Part shown: one piece after another, positions 1-7,875 of the stretch
Layout: each line of letters starts with the position of its first letter
How positions within the stretch are numbered: position 1 is the stretch's first letter
NCBI GenBank assembly: GCA_019694595.1
Contig: JAIBBQ010000002.1
Span: 80,602-144,601 of the forward strand
DNA: 64,000 nt
DNA from: Myxococcaceae bacterium
GTDB taxonomy: Bacteria > Myxococcota > Myxococcia > Myxococcales > Myxococcaceae
Direction: 5' to 3'
The notes under the pieces: generated by a model
What the model saw: the letters and a program-made list of their open reading frames with translations, nothing else
Told to the model about the DNA's origin: nothing
Database searches by the model: none
Made by a program: the position numbers and the translations under genes

Positions 1-379
1 TCCAGAACACGTCGGGGCCGAAGTTCACCGTCCCCGTGGTGAGCGACGCCATGTCCGGGCGGTCGGCGCCGGTGAGCGTCAGACCGCCGCAGCGCTCGTC
101 GACGCCCATGCCCACCGCGCCGCCGGTCGACACCTGGATCAACACGTCGCACCGCTTGCGCACCTCGCGGATCGCCGCCCGGAAGAGCTCGGCGTCCTGG
201 CTCGGCTTGCCGTCGGCGGTCCGCACGTGGAGGTGCACCATCGCCGCACCGGCTTCGCGGCACTTGGCGGCGTCCTCGCCGATCTCCTGCGCGGTGATGG
301 GCAGGTACGGCGTCTGCTCGCGCGTCACCTCGGCGCCCACCATGGCGCAGGTCAGCACCATCGGCGGCGCCGCGCTCAC
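1..379 (-). CDS. kce: 3-keto-5-aminohexanoate cleavage enzyme (Kce/BKACE family), C-terminus beyond window edge
   Basis: N-terminal 126 codons of a BKACE-family enzyme, which condenses 5-amino-3-oxohexanoate with acetyl-CoA to give 3-aminobutyryl-CoA and acetoacetate in lysine fermentation. The visible part has the family opening ([19 protein letters not shown]), the metal-binding HLHVR segment near residue 46 and the ISTGG-like QVSTGG segment. The GTG start overlaps the stop of the upstream kal gene (GTGA), so the two are translationally coupled. It is the last visible gene of kamD-x-kamE-kal-kce. A second Kce-like gene lies at 32332-33225. The reading is open to base 1, so this is a window truncation and not a pseudogene. 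Confidence 0.85.
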   Translation of the reverse strand, partial: MSAAPPMVLTCAMVGAEVTREQTPYLPITAQEIGEDAAKCREAGAAMVHLHVRTADGKPSQDAELFRAAIREVRKRCDVLIQVSTGGAVGMGVDERCGGLTLTGADRPDMASLTTGTVNFGPDVFW

Positions 380-762
380 TTCGAACCCCGCTGCTTGTCC
401 TTGGGGGTCACGCAGGTGCCGCTCGCCCGGCACACCACCACCGGCGGGTTCAGCACCTCGGCGGCCGAAGCGGAGATCTCCGGCGCCGCGCGGATCACCT
501 TGCGCGCCTCGAACTTCATCTTCCGGCTCGTCTTGCCGACCTCGACGATCTCGCCTTCGGCCTCGATGTAGTCGCCCGCCAGGACCGGGGCGAGGAACTC
601 CACCGCGTCGTACGCGCGGAACAACCCCTCGTCGCCGTCGTGACGGATGAGGAGCTCGGTCGCCACGTCGCCGAAGAGCGCCAGCATGCGCGCCCCGTCC
701 ACCAGCCCGCCGCCATAGTGCGCGTCGTGGCTGCCCATGCGCAGCCGCAGGGTGACCTTCAC
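376..762 (-). CDS. kal: 3-aminobutyryl-CoA ammonia-lyase
   Basis: Small (128 aa) hot-dog-fold enzyme that removes ammonia from 3-aminobutyryl-CoA to give crotonyl-CoA, a late step of lysine fermentation. The whole sequence has the Kal pattern: an N-terminal [17 protein letters not shown] segment, a central [17 protein letters not shown] segment and a terminal [11 protein letters not shown]. The length is normal for the family. The start is a GTG overlapping the kamE stop (GTGA), and its own stop overlaps the kce start, so translation is coupled on both sides. The identification rests on sequence pattern and on its place between kamE and kce. Confidence 0.88.
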   Translation of the reverse strand: MKVTLRLRMGSHDAHYGGGLVDGARMLALFGDVATELLIRHDGDEGLFRAYDAVEFLAPVLAGDYIEAEGEIVEVGKTSRKMKFEARKVIRAAPEISASAAEVLNPPVVVCRASGTCVTPKDKQRGSK

Positions 763-1541
763 GAAGGCTCTCCTTCGAAGTGGGCGCCACGGGCTTCCTT
801 GCCGATCTTCTGCAGCACCCGGTGCACCACGTAGTTCGCCACGTCCGACGGCTTGGTCCCCGGCCCGAAGCCGGCGTCGAACCCGAGCTCCAGCGCGAGC
901 GCGTGGTCGACCCGCGGGCCGCCCAGCAGCAGCGCCACCTGCCCCTTGAGCCCGCCCTTGGTGGCCTCCTCGATGAACTGCCGCGAGTTGTCCTTGTGCA
1001 CGTCGCGCTGGGTGACCACCTGGCTCACCAGCACCGCGTCCGCCTTCTTCTCCTTGGCGATGCGCACCAGCTCGACGTTGGGCACCTGGCTGCCCAGGTT
1101 GTGGGCGTCGAACCAGGGGTAGCGCTCGAGGCCGTAGTCGCCCGAGAAGCCCTTCATGTTGAGGATGGCGTCGATGCCCACGGTGTGGGTGTCGGTGCCG
1201 GTGCAGGCGCCGACCACCACCACCCGCCGCGCGATCTTCTCTTCGATGAGCGCGTTGAGCTCGTCGAACCCGAGCTTCTTGATCACCAGCTCGGGCGTCG
1301 AGATCGCCGCGTAGTCGATGGAGACGTTGGCGCGCGCGTAGACGATGAAGAACGTGTACTCGTCGGCCGCGCGCTCTGCGGCCGCGACCTTGACGTCGGT
1401 CAACCCCAGCGCCGCGCAGAAGCGGGACGCCGCCTCCTTCGCCTTCTCGGACAGGGGCACGGGCAGCGTGAACGACAGCTGGATGATGCCGTCGTCGCGG
1501 CGGTCGCCATAGGCACGCAGGAGCTGTCGTTGAGCAGTCAC
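759..1541 (-). CDS. kamE: Lysine 5,6-aminomutase beta subunit (B12-binding)
   Basis: Beta subunit (260 aa) of the adenosylcobalamin- and PLP-dependent mutase that moves the terminal amino group of D-lysine or beta-lysine. The B12 motif DTHTVG gives the cobalt-ligand His at residue 119. Lys130 (NMKG) follows 11 residues later, the spacing of the PLP lysine in the characterised Acetoanaerobium enzyme. The typical N-terminal segment ([18 protein letters not shown]) and a C-terminal LLLGGPR are present. The GTG start is chosen because that segment begins there and a GAAGGA ribosome site precedes it. The reading frame is open further upstream, but that part has no family similarity. kal follows with overlapping stop and start. 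Confidence 0.93.
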   Translation of the reverse strand: MTAQRQLLRAYGDRRDDGIIQLSFTLPVPLSEKAKEAASRFCAALGLTDVKVAAAERAADEYTFFIVYARANVSIDYAAISTPELVIKKLGFDELNALIEEKIARRVVVVGACTGTDTHTVGIDAILNMKGFSGDYGLERYPWFDAHNLGSQVPNVELVRIAKEKKADAVLVSQVVTQRDVHKDNSRQFIEEATKGGLKGQVALLLGGPRVDHALALELGFDAGFGPGTKPSDVANYVVHRVLQKIGKEARGAHFEGEPS

Positions 1542-1552
1542 CCGGGTTTCCT

Positions 1553-2014
1553 TCAGTGGGGGTACTTGAGCGAGCTGATGATCTTCTTGATCAGCACCCC
1601 GAAGCGGGCCGACTGCGACTGCTGCGAGCTCAGGGTGAGCACCCACTTGGTGGACCCGTTGCAGCCCACGTAGGTCACCGAGCTCACCTTGGCCACCTTG
1701 GCCCCCGCGTCGGGCTCGCCCAGGGTGTCGAGCACCACCTTGCGGGCCGCGGGCTCGCCGCCGACCTCGATGTCCTCGAAGCCTTCGCCGATCTTCTCCT
1801 TGAGCTCCGCCATGCACTTGCGCGGCGTGCGCTTGGGGTCGACCGCGAACACCGACAGCTCGAGCTGCGCGTCACCCTTCTTCTCTTCCAGTGACACGCC
1901 ATCGTCGGTGTCGCTGCGCGACCACGCCGACGGGAGCTTGAGCGACAGCCCCTGCACCTCGGACGTGGCCAGCGGGTCGGCCGCCAGGGTCATCGCCAGC
2001 AGAACGCCGATCAT
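1553..2014 (-). CDS. Small exported protein of unknown function, coupled between kamD and kamE
   Basis: Protein of 153 aa with a short hydrophobic N-terminus ([15 protein letters not shown]) that looks like a signal peptide, followed by a globular part containing [10 protein letters not shown] and two cysteines (KCMAEL, YVGCNG). The pattern loosely resembles PsbP/DcrB-like periplasmic proteins; this is an impression only. The ATG overlaps the kamD stop (ATGA), so its translation depends on kamD, and kamE starts 11 bases after its stop. An exported protein between the two subunits of a cytoplasmic enzyme is odd. I do not recognise a function. Confidence 0.7.
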   Translation of the reverse strand: MIGVLLAMTLAADPLATSEVQGLSLKLPSAWSRSDTDDGVSLEEKKGDAQLELSVFAVDPKRTPRKCMAELKEKIGEGFEDIEVGGEPAARKVVLDTLGEPDAGAKVAKVSSVTYVGCNGSTKWVLTLSSQQSQSARFGVLIKKIISSLKYPH

Positions 2015-3564
2015 CGCTTCGCCTCCAGGATCTCGAGGAACGGGTTGAAGTAGTCGGGCGCCTTGGCGATCACCCCGTCGAGGCCCTTGCCGCCCGTCTC
2101 CGCACGCTTCACGTCGCCGAACCGGCCCTTGCCGATGGCGGCCACCATGCCTTCGCTGGCGCACTCTTCCAGCAGCGCGAGCGCCCGGTCGAAGACGAAC
2201 CGCGCCCGGTTCGCGATCTTCCCGTCTTCCCTGACCACGAACTCCTCGTCGATGCCGCGTGCGGCGCGGTGCAGGTAGTCCGCTGACTTGAGCGCCACGT
2301 AGCGGTCGGCCAGCAGCGGGGTGTGCATCGCCTCGGTCATCATGCCGAGCAGCTGGATGCCTTGCCGCGTCCACACCGCCACCAGGTCGGCCATCACGTC
2401 GTACGCGTGGCTGAAGAAGATGTCGGTCTCCTTGTGCTTCGTCGGCGGCATGTACTTGAGCGGCGCGTCGGGGAAGCAGCGGCGCACCAGCATCGCCTGC
2501 GACAGCTCGAGCAGCAGCGTCTCCGGGCGGTGCGGGTCGATCTCGTACGAGTGCCCGAGGCCGAGCTGCCAGTCCTTCAGGCCAGCCGCGTGCGCGAAGC
2601 GCTCGTTGATGAACTGGCTGGCGATCACCGTGTGCGCGGCGTCGTAGGCGTCGGCGGTGGTGATGTAGTTGTCCTCGCCGGTGTTGATGACGATGCCGGC
2701 CAGCGCGCAGATGCGGCGCGAGAAGTACTGGTCGATGAACGTGCGCCGCATGTTGATGTCGCGGAAGAGGATTCCGTACATCGCGTCGTTGAGGAGCATG
2801 TCGAGCCGCTCCCAGGCCGCGCAGAAGGCGATCTCCGCCATGCACAGGCCCGACGAGTAGTTCGTCAGCTGCACGTACCGTTTGAGCCGCTTCGACTCCT
2901 CGTCGAGCGCCTCCCGCATGATGCGGAAATTCTCCTGCGTCGCGTAGGTGCCGCCGTACCCCTCGGTGGTGGCGCCGTGGGGCACGTAGTCGAGCAGCGA
3001 CTGCGCGGTGGAACGGATGACCGCGATCACGTCGGCGCCCGCCTGCGCGGCCGCGCGCGCCTGGTCGACGTCGTCGAAGATGTTCCCGGTGGCGACGATG
3101 ACGTACTTGTGCGGCGTCTTCCCCGAGCCGAGCTCGTCGCGCAGCGCACGCCGGCGCGCCACCCGGGACTCCAGCTCTGCCACTGCCGCGCGGGCCTCGC
3201 CGCGCACCTCGTCGCGCAGCGCGGCCTCTTCCGCGGCGGGCAACGGCCCCAGCGCTTCCAGGGGCGCCGCCGCGAGCCGCTCCACGGCGTCGAGCGGGCT
3301 CTGGGCCCCCATGCGCAGCGCGCGGCCATACCAGTAGGCCGCCCCTTGGCGCAGCAGCCCCTTCTCGTGGAGCCGGTCGGCCATCAGGTTGACGAGCGGA
3401 GCGCCCATCGAACCGACCCCATCGATGCCGAACCAGCGCAGCACGGTCCGTTCGACGGAGATGGTGGTGTGTTGTTCGATGTGCGCGAACAGCGGGGCCG
3501 TGATCTGCTGAGCGAGGGCACGGGCGCGGAGAATCTGCTCGTCGGTGATGAACGGGCCTGGCAT
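2011..3564 (-). CDS. kamD: Lysine 5,6-aminomutase alpha subunit
   Basis: Catalytic alpha subunit (517 aa) of lysine 5,6-aminomutase, which with KamE binds adenosylcobalamin and PLP and turns beta-lysine into 3,5-diaminohexanoate. Family-specific segments run the full length: RTVLRWFGIDGV near the N-terminus, TPHKYVIVATGNIFDDVDQA and STAQSLLDYVPHGATTEGYG in the middle, and GHSYEIDP and MMTEAMHTPLLADRY towards the end. The length equals known KamD proteins. The ATG at MPGPFITDEQIL fits the family start, and the longer in-frame extension has no similarity. It is the first gene of the tight kamD-x-kamE-kal-kce run, divergent from the haem lipoprotein gene at 3684. Confidence 0.95.
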   Translation of the reverse strand: MPGPFITDEQILRARALAQQITAPLFAHIEQHTTISVERTVLRWFGIDGVGSMGAPLVNLMADRLHEKGLLRQGAAYWYGRALRMGAQSPLDAVERLAAAPLEALGPLPAAEEAALRDEVRGEARAAVAELESRVARRRALRDELGSGKTPHKYVIVATGNIFDDVDQARAAAQAGADVIAVIRSTAQSLLDYVPHGATTEGYGGTYATQENFRIMREALDEESKRLKRYVQLTNYSSGLCMAEIAFCAAWERLDMLLNDAMYGILFRDINMRRTFIDQYFSRRICALAGIVINTGEDNYITTADAYDAAHTVIASQFINERFAHAAGLKDWQLGLGHSYEIDPHRPETLLLELSQAMLVRRCFPDAPLKYMPPTKHKETDIFFSHAYDVMADLVAVWTRQGIQLLGMMTEAMHTPLLADRYVALKSADYLHRAARGIDEEFVVREDGKIANRARFVFDRALALLEECASEGMVAAIGKGRFGDVKRAETGGKGLDGVIAKAPDYFNPFLEILEAKR

Positions 3565-3683
3565 CGCGGGGTTGCGTATACCGCGAATCGTCCTGGGAGG
3601 GCGGTGCGGCGGCGACCACCGCGCCCCCACCGGTCCCATTTCCGCCGGGAGTGCGCCACAATCACCGCTCGATGGGAATCCCC

Positions 3684-5474
3684 ATGTCGGCACGTGTGTG
3701 CAGCGCCCTCGTCGCCTTCTGGCTCGCCGGCTGTGGCCCGCTGGAGAGCAGCTGGACCGCGCCGCGCGGCAACTCGGTGTCTGCCGCCGAGCACCACCGC
3801 ACCGCGGAGGTCACCGGCGGAACGCTCATCTCGGCTGGCGGGGGGCGCTTCGCGGTGGTGACGGACGCCGACCTCGATCGCGTCTGGGTGGTGGACCTGG
3901 CGCAAGGCTCCATTCGCAACAAGGTCCAGCTCCCGTCGGGCAGCGCTCCGGGCCGCCTGGTGGAGGACGCGCACGGCGCGGTGTGGGTCGCACTGCGAGG
4001 GACCGGCCAGCTCGCCAAGGTCTCCCCTTCCAGCGGCACCGTCGGCGCCACCATCGACGTCTGCCCGGAGCCGCGAGGGCTGAGCCTGGCGAGCAACGGC
4101 GACGTGCTGGTGGCCTGCAGCTCCGGGGAGTTCGCCCGGGTGAGCACCGCCGGGGTCGCGGTGCAGCAGGTCGGCCTCGAGCTGCGCGACGTGCTCGAGA
4201 CGCCGGCCGGCCTCACCGGGGTGACCTTCCGCACGGCCCAGGTGGTGTCGCTCGGCTCCGACGGCGCGGTCACCCGGACCGTGGCGCCCCCGACGGTCGG
4301 GCTCCCGCCGGCGCAGGGCGTGCAGGCCGCCATGGTGCCCAAGGTCGCCTGGCGTGCCGTCGCCGCGCCCGGCGGCCGGGTGGTCATCGCCCACCAGCGC
4401 CACGTCGAAGGGCCGATCGCCGCCATCCAGCTCCCGGCGGCACCGCCCAGCCCCGCCTACTACGGCAACACCTGCAGCTCGGCGGTGGTGCGCAGCGCCC
4501 TGACCGTGATCGGCGCGGACGGGGTCGCCGGGTCGATCGAGCTCGGTGGCGCGTTGCCCGTCGACCTGGCCATCTCGCCCGACGGGGAGCAGGTCGCGGT
4601 GGCCATCGCCGGCACCGGCGCCGTCGCGGTGCTCCCGCTGTCGAGCGTGGCGGGCGTCTCGGGGGGCGTCTGCGGCGCGCGAAACCCGTTCCCCTTCCGC
4701 GGCGACGACGCCCTGGTCGACGCGGTCGCCTACACGCCGCAGGGGCGCCTGCTGGTGCACAGCCGCGAGCCCAACCGGGTGGAGATCCTCCCCCCGTCGG
4801 GGAGCGGTGAGGCGCCGACCCGCATTCTCCTCAACGAGGCGACGCCGAAGGACCCCGGTGCCCTGCTCTTCCACACCGCGCCGTCGGGTTCGAGCTCGGG
4901 AGTGCCCATCGCCTGCGCCAGCTGCCACCCCGAGGCCCGTGAAGACGGCCACGCGTGGACCTTCTTCTCCACGCCGATGCGCACCCAGACGGTCGCCGGC
5001 GACGTGACCGCGACCGCCCCGTTCCACTGGAAGGGCACGCTCAACACCCTCGACGCGCTGCTGGGCGACACCTTCGTGACCCGCATGGGCCGCGAGCACC
5101 CCGACGCGGCGACGGTGAAGGCCCTCTCCGAGTGGCTGGCCCGCATTCCCGAACCCAGGGTCGCCAGGGCCGACGACGCGCTGGTGGCGCGCGGCGACGT
5201 GCTCTTCCACCAGGCCGAGGTGGGCTGCGCCGGGTGTCATTCGGGCCAGAGCCTCACCAACAACCAGACGCTCGACGTCGGCACCGGCGGCAGCTTCCAG
5301 GTCCCGTCGCTCCGCGGCGTCGCGGGCCGCGGGCCCTGGATGCACGATGGTTGCGCGACGACCCTGCGCGAGCGCTTCACCCGCACCGACTGTGGGGGCA
5401 CCGCCCACGGCAACGTCGACGGCCTCGGCCCGGGCGACCTCGACGCCCTGCTCGCGTACCTGACGACGCTCTAG
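3684..5474 (+). CDS. Beta-propeller lipoprotein with two c-type haem motifs
   Basis: Predicted lipoprotein: MSAR, a hydrophobic stretch and a lipobox ending WLAGC. The first ~390 residues are repeats typical of a YncE-like beta-propeller (VVTDADLDRVWVVDLAQG, ISPDGEQVAVAIAGTGAVAV). The C-terminal third has two CxxCH haem sites, CASCHPEAREDG and CAGCHSGQSL, and resembles MauG/cytochrome c peroxidase domains (FHWKGTLNTLDALLGDTF, PSLRGVAGRGPWMHDG). An extracytoplasmic redox role is likely; the substrate is unknown. The starts at 3651 and 3672 are also possible. 3684 is preferred for its GGGA and signal-peptide fit. Its stop shares a CTAG with the stop of the convergent kdd gene. Confidence 0.85.
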   Translation: MSARVCSALVAFWLAGCGPLESSWTAPRGNSVSAAEHHRTAEVTGGTLISAGGGRFAVVTDADLDRVWVVDLAQGSIRNKVQLPSGSAPGRLVEDAHGAVWVALRGTGQLAKVSPSSGTVGATIDVCPEPRGLSLASNGDVLVACSSGEFARVSTAGVAVQQVGLELRDVLETPAGLTGVTFRTAQVVSLGSDGAVTRTVAPPTVGLPPAQGVQAAMVPKVAWRAVAAPGGRVVIAHQRHVEGPIAAIQLPAAPPSPAYYGNTCSSAVVRSALTVIGADGVAGSIELGGALPVDLAISPDGEQVAVAIAGTGAVAVLPLSSVAGVSGGVCGARNPFPFRGDDALVDAVAYTPQGRLLVHSREPNRVEILPPSGSGEAPTRILLNEATPKDPGALLFHTAPSGSSSGVPIACASCHPEAREDGHAWTFFSTPMRTQTVAGDVTATAPFHWKGTLNTLDALLGDTFVTRMGREHPDAATVKALSEWLARIPEPRVARADDALVARGDVLFHQAEVGCAGCHSGQSLTNNQTLDVGTGGSFQVPSLRGVAGRGPWMHDGCATTLRERFTRTDCGGTAHGNVDGLGPGDLDALLAYLTTL

Positions 5475-6502
5475 ACGTAGCGCTCCTCGAAGAGGCGACG
5501 GAGCTTGGGCTCCGCGCGCAGCAGCTCGAGCGTGAGCGCCGCGTGCCCGGGTGCGTAGCCGTTGCCGACGAGCATGGTGACGTCCTTGCCGACGCCCTCC
5601 GCGCCCAGCGCGGCGCTGGTGAAGCTGGTGGCCATCGAGAAGAAGATGACCGTGCCACCGTCGCGCACGCTCAGGATGCTCGCCATCTCGGTCTGGGCGA
5701 CCGAGGCGCAGTTGACCACCAGGTCGGCCAGCGCGCCGCCGGTGGCCTCGCGGACCCGGTCGAGCACCGCGACCGCCTGCGTGGCATCGGCGGCGATGGT
5801 GTGATCGCACAGCCCGATGCCCTTCAGCGCCTCGAGCGCCTTGGGCGAGATGTCGAGCGCCAGGAGCGAGCCCTGCCCGGCGAGGGCCTTGCGGGCCTGG
5901 GCCAGGCAGAGGGCGCCGCTCTTTCCCGCACCCAGCACCAGTACCTTCATGCCCGGCCGCACGTACCGCGCGACGAGCGCCGGCGCGCCGCACACGTCGA
6001 GGGCGGCGAGCGCGAGCGTGTCGGGCAAGTCGCTCGGGAGCTCGGCGTAGATGCCGCTGGCGAAGAGGATCGCGCGCCCCTTCACGTCGAGCCGGTCGAT
6101 CGCCGGGTGCACCGCGACCACCTCGTCGATCACCAGCGGCGTGAGGGTGAGACTCACCAGGGTGGCCAGCCGGGTGCCGGGCTTGAGGCGGGCGGCGTCG
6201 GGGTGCTCGGGGGAGCACTCCCGCACGCGGCCGATGAGCATGCCGCCGGACCCGGTGACCGGGTTCTGCATCTTCCCGCGCGTGCGCACGATGTCCTGCA
6301 CGGCGGCGGCGATCTTGGCGCTGTCGCCACCGGCGGCTTCCTTGAGCTGCTTGAACGAGGCCGCGTCGATGTTGAGGCTCTCGACGTCGATCGCCACCTC
6401 GCCCGGGCGCAGCGGCATCGACGGATCGACGCGCTGGGCGCGCTGCGGCAGCACGCCGGGTTCACCGATGACGCGTCCGAGGCCGTAGCGGTCGATCGCC
6501 AT
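5471..6502 (-). CDS. kdd: L-erythro-3,5-diaminohexanoate dehydrogenase
   Basis: Enzyme of 343 aa that oxidatively deaminates 3,5-diaminohexanoate to 5-amino-3-oxohexanoate with NAD(P)+. It has the family opening (YGLGRVIGEPGVLPQRAQR), the NPVTGSGGMLIG segment and a Rossmann core with VLVLGAGKSGALCLAQA around residue 200, followed by VNCASVAQTEMASIL and FFSMATSFTSAALGAEGVG. It belongs to the same pathway as kamDE, kal and kce but is separated from them by the haem-lipoprotein gene on the other strand. No strong ribosome site is visible. It lies 39 bases after the membrane-protein gene at 6542 and may share its transcript. Confidence 0.92.
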   Translation of the reverse strand: MAIDRYGLGRVIGEPGVLPQRAQRVDPSMPLRPGEVAIDVESLNIDAASFKQLKEAAGGDSAKIAAAVQDIVRTRGKMQNPVTGSGGMLIGRVRECSPEHPDAARLKPGTRLATLVSLTLTPLVIDEVVAVHPAIDRLDVKGRAILFASGIYAELPSDLPDTLALAALDVCGAPALVARYVRPGMKVLVLGAGKSGALCLAQARKALAGQGSLLALDISPKALEALKGIGLCDHTIAADATQAVAVLDRVREATGGALADLVVNCASVAQTEMASILSVRDGGTVIFFSMATSFTSAALGAEGVGKDVTMLVGNGYAPGHAALTLELLRAEPKLRRLFEERYV

Positions 6503-6541
6503 GGCTGCGGACCGTATGGGGTTCGAAGGCGCCCGGAAAGC

Positions 6542-6937
6542 TCAGCGACTCGGAATCAGGAGCACCACGCCGGTGACCACGGCGGTGGCGATGAAAGCCT
6601 GCTGGTACACCTTGCGCGCCTGGACCTTGATCGCCTGGGCTTCGCGCTCGCTGGGCGTCAGCCGGTCCTGGCGCGAGTCACCCAGCACTCGAATGTTCTG
6701 CTTGGCGAAGGCCACGCAGGTCTGGGCCCGCGCCTGGAGGAAGCCCATGGCCGCCACGTATGCCGGCAGCGCGATGGCGAACCGCGCCGCCCAGGGGAAG
6801 CCCGCCTCGAGAAACGCGCCCACCAGCAGCAACGTCACCGCGGTGGACACCACCCCCACGATGTTGCGCAGGCGGCGCTCCTTGGGCCCGATGTTGGGGC
6901 ACACCACGGCACTGTCTTCGGCAGGCATCGCTTCCAT
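6542..6937 (-). CDS. Small membrane protein, unknown function (DUF2892/YgaP-like start)
   Basis: About 131 aa with a short N-terminus containing CPNIGPKERRLRN, then two adjacent hydrophobic stretches (IVGVVSTAVTLLLVGAFL; FAIALPAYVAAMGFLQA), a polar loop and a third hydrophobic segment near the C-terminus (AFIATAVVTGVVLLIP). The CPNxGxxERxxR opening before a membrane hairpin resembles DUF2892/YgaP-type domains, an impression only. The start could be the ATG at 6937 or the one at 6928, which has GGAAG close upstream. A TAGGGT hexamer sits at 7055-7060 upstream, without a clear -35. kdd follows after 39 bases. Confidence 0.6.
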   Translation of the reverse strand: MEAMPAEDSAVVCPNIGPKERRLRNIVGVVSTAVTLLLVGAFLEAGFPWAARFAIALPAYVAAMGFLQARAQTCVAFAKQNIRVLGDSRQDRLTPSEREAQAIKVQARKVYQQAFIATAVVTGVVLLIPSR

Positions 6938-7063
6938 CACCTGGGATTCATGCAGGCACCAGCTCGCCGGTGCAACTCAAACGCCGGGCGGGGTCTCTCC
7001 CGGGGACGGCCGGGGGCTCCTGCGCGAGCGTTCGGTCGTTCGATCCGAACCACCACCCTACGA

Positions 7064-7109
7064 CGAGGCGAAGCCTCGCCGGTGAGCGCGGCGGGAGCCG
7101 GTGCTCACC
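7064..7109 (-). terminator. Two stacked hairpins after gltH
   Basis: Just downstream of the gltH stop, GGTGAGC (7081-7087) pairs with GCTCACC (7103-7109), with an inner CGGC/GCCG stem. A second compact hairpin, CGAGGC-GAA-GCCTCG, follows at 7064-7078. There is no T-run, so this is either a weak intrinsic terminator or a 3'-end stabilising structure. Confidence 0.45.
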
Positions 7110-7125
7110 TCAACAACGGCTCACC

Positions 7126-7731
7126 TCAGAACGTGTACTTGACCCGCGGGAAGAACTGCAGCGAGTGCACGTTGGCGCCGATGATGAGGCGGTAGACCAC
7201 GTCGACGCCGATGGTGAAGTGGTCCATGTTGGTCGCGTACTCGAGGCCGATGGCGCCGCCGAGATCGATGCCGCCCTTCACGTTGGCCACCGGCGCCGGG
7301 TCGAGCAGCGTGTAGCCCCCCATCACCCGGCCGCCCACGTAGAGGCGCTCGATGATGCGCCGCATGTAGCCGACCGACGCGTTGATGAAGGTCGCGGTGA
7401 AGCTGTCGGCCTGGGGGCACGCGCCCTGCGAGCCGCCGCCGCCGACGCGGCCCGCGTAGCAGTTGCCCGCGCTGGCGCCGATGCCCACGTGGAGCCCGAC
7501 GGGAATGTAGTGCTTGTCCTCGTCGCCCAGGTTGAACTGGTACCCGACGCCGAGCTGCAGGTACGCCTGCAAGTTGGAGTACGCGTCGTCACCGCCCAGC
7601 GTCAGAAACCCGCCGATGTCCGTCTCGGTGAAGAAGCCGGTGCGCACCTTGAGCGGCACGCCTTCCTGAGGCGTCGCCGCCTGGGCCGTCATCGAAACCG
7701 CCAGCACCACCAGAGCAAGAAGCTTCCGCAC
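7126..7731 (-). CDS. gltH: Outer-membrane beta-barrel protein of the gliding machinery (GltH-like)
   Basis: Protein of 201 aa with a signal peptide (VRKLLALVVLAVSMTAQAA) and a mature part of alternating strands rich in Gly and aromatic residues, ending in KYTF, the terminal Phe typical of Omp85-inserted barrels. Position after gltD-E-F-G matches GltH of the M. xanthus G2 cluster, where it is one of the outer-membrane Glt proteins. The GTG start is chosen from the signal peptide and an upstream AAAGGCAG. A terminator-like hairpin and a separate promoter lie between gltG and this gene. The assignment rests on order and architecture; other small OmpA-like barrels would look similar. Confidence 0.7.
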   Translation of the reverse strand: MRKLLALVVLAVSMTAQAATPQEGVPLKVRTGFFTETDIGGFLTLGGDDAYSNLQAYLQLGVGYQFNLGDEDKHYIPVGLHVGIGASAGNCYAGRVGGGGSQGACPQADSFTATFINASVGYMRRIIERLYVGGRVMGGYTLLDPAPVANVKGGIDLGGAIGLEYATNMDHFTIGVDVVYRLIIGANVHSLQFFPRVKYTF

Positions 7732-7772
7732 GATCGTTTCGCTGCCTTTCAGGGGCCCTTGAAGCGCGCGGC

Positions 7773-7801
7773 ACCCTACATCTGCGACCCCCACCGTCCA
7801 A
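7773..7801 (-). promoter_or_regulatory. Putative gltH promoter
   Basis: On the minus strand, TTGGAC (7796-7801), a 17-base spacer, then TAGGGT (7773-7778). Predicted transcription starts near 7766, about 35 bases before the GTG. The stretch TGTAGGGT followed by CCGCGCGCTT is nearly repeated in front of gltD (15236-15241). Confidence 0.5.
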
Positions 7802-7817
7802 GCCCCAAAACGACGAA

Positions 7818-7849
7818 CGGCGGCCCCTCCGACCTCGAGGGTGCCGCCG
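7818..7849 (-). terminator. Terminator-like hairpin between gltG and gltH
   Basis: CGGCGGC plus CCCTC pairs with GAGGG plus GCCGCCG (12 pairs, one bulged base, 7-base loop). On the minus strand it is followed by TTCGTCGTTTTG. It lies 27 bases after the gltG stop and directly before the predicted gltH promoter. Confidence 0.55.
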
Positions 7850-7875
7850 TCGGACCGGCCTGCAGAGTGGCCGGG

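Noticed and set aside
7055..7060. TAGGGT as promoter of the gene at 6542
   Set aside because: No acceptable -35 at 16-18 bases upstream and it overlaps the region right after the gltH terminator hairpins; kept only as a remark.
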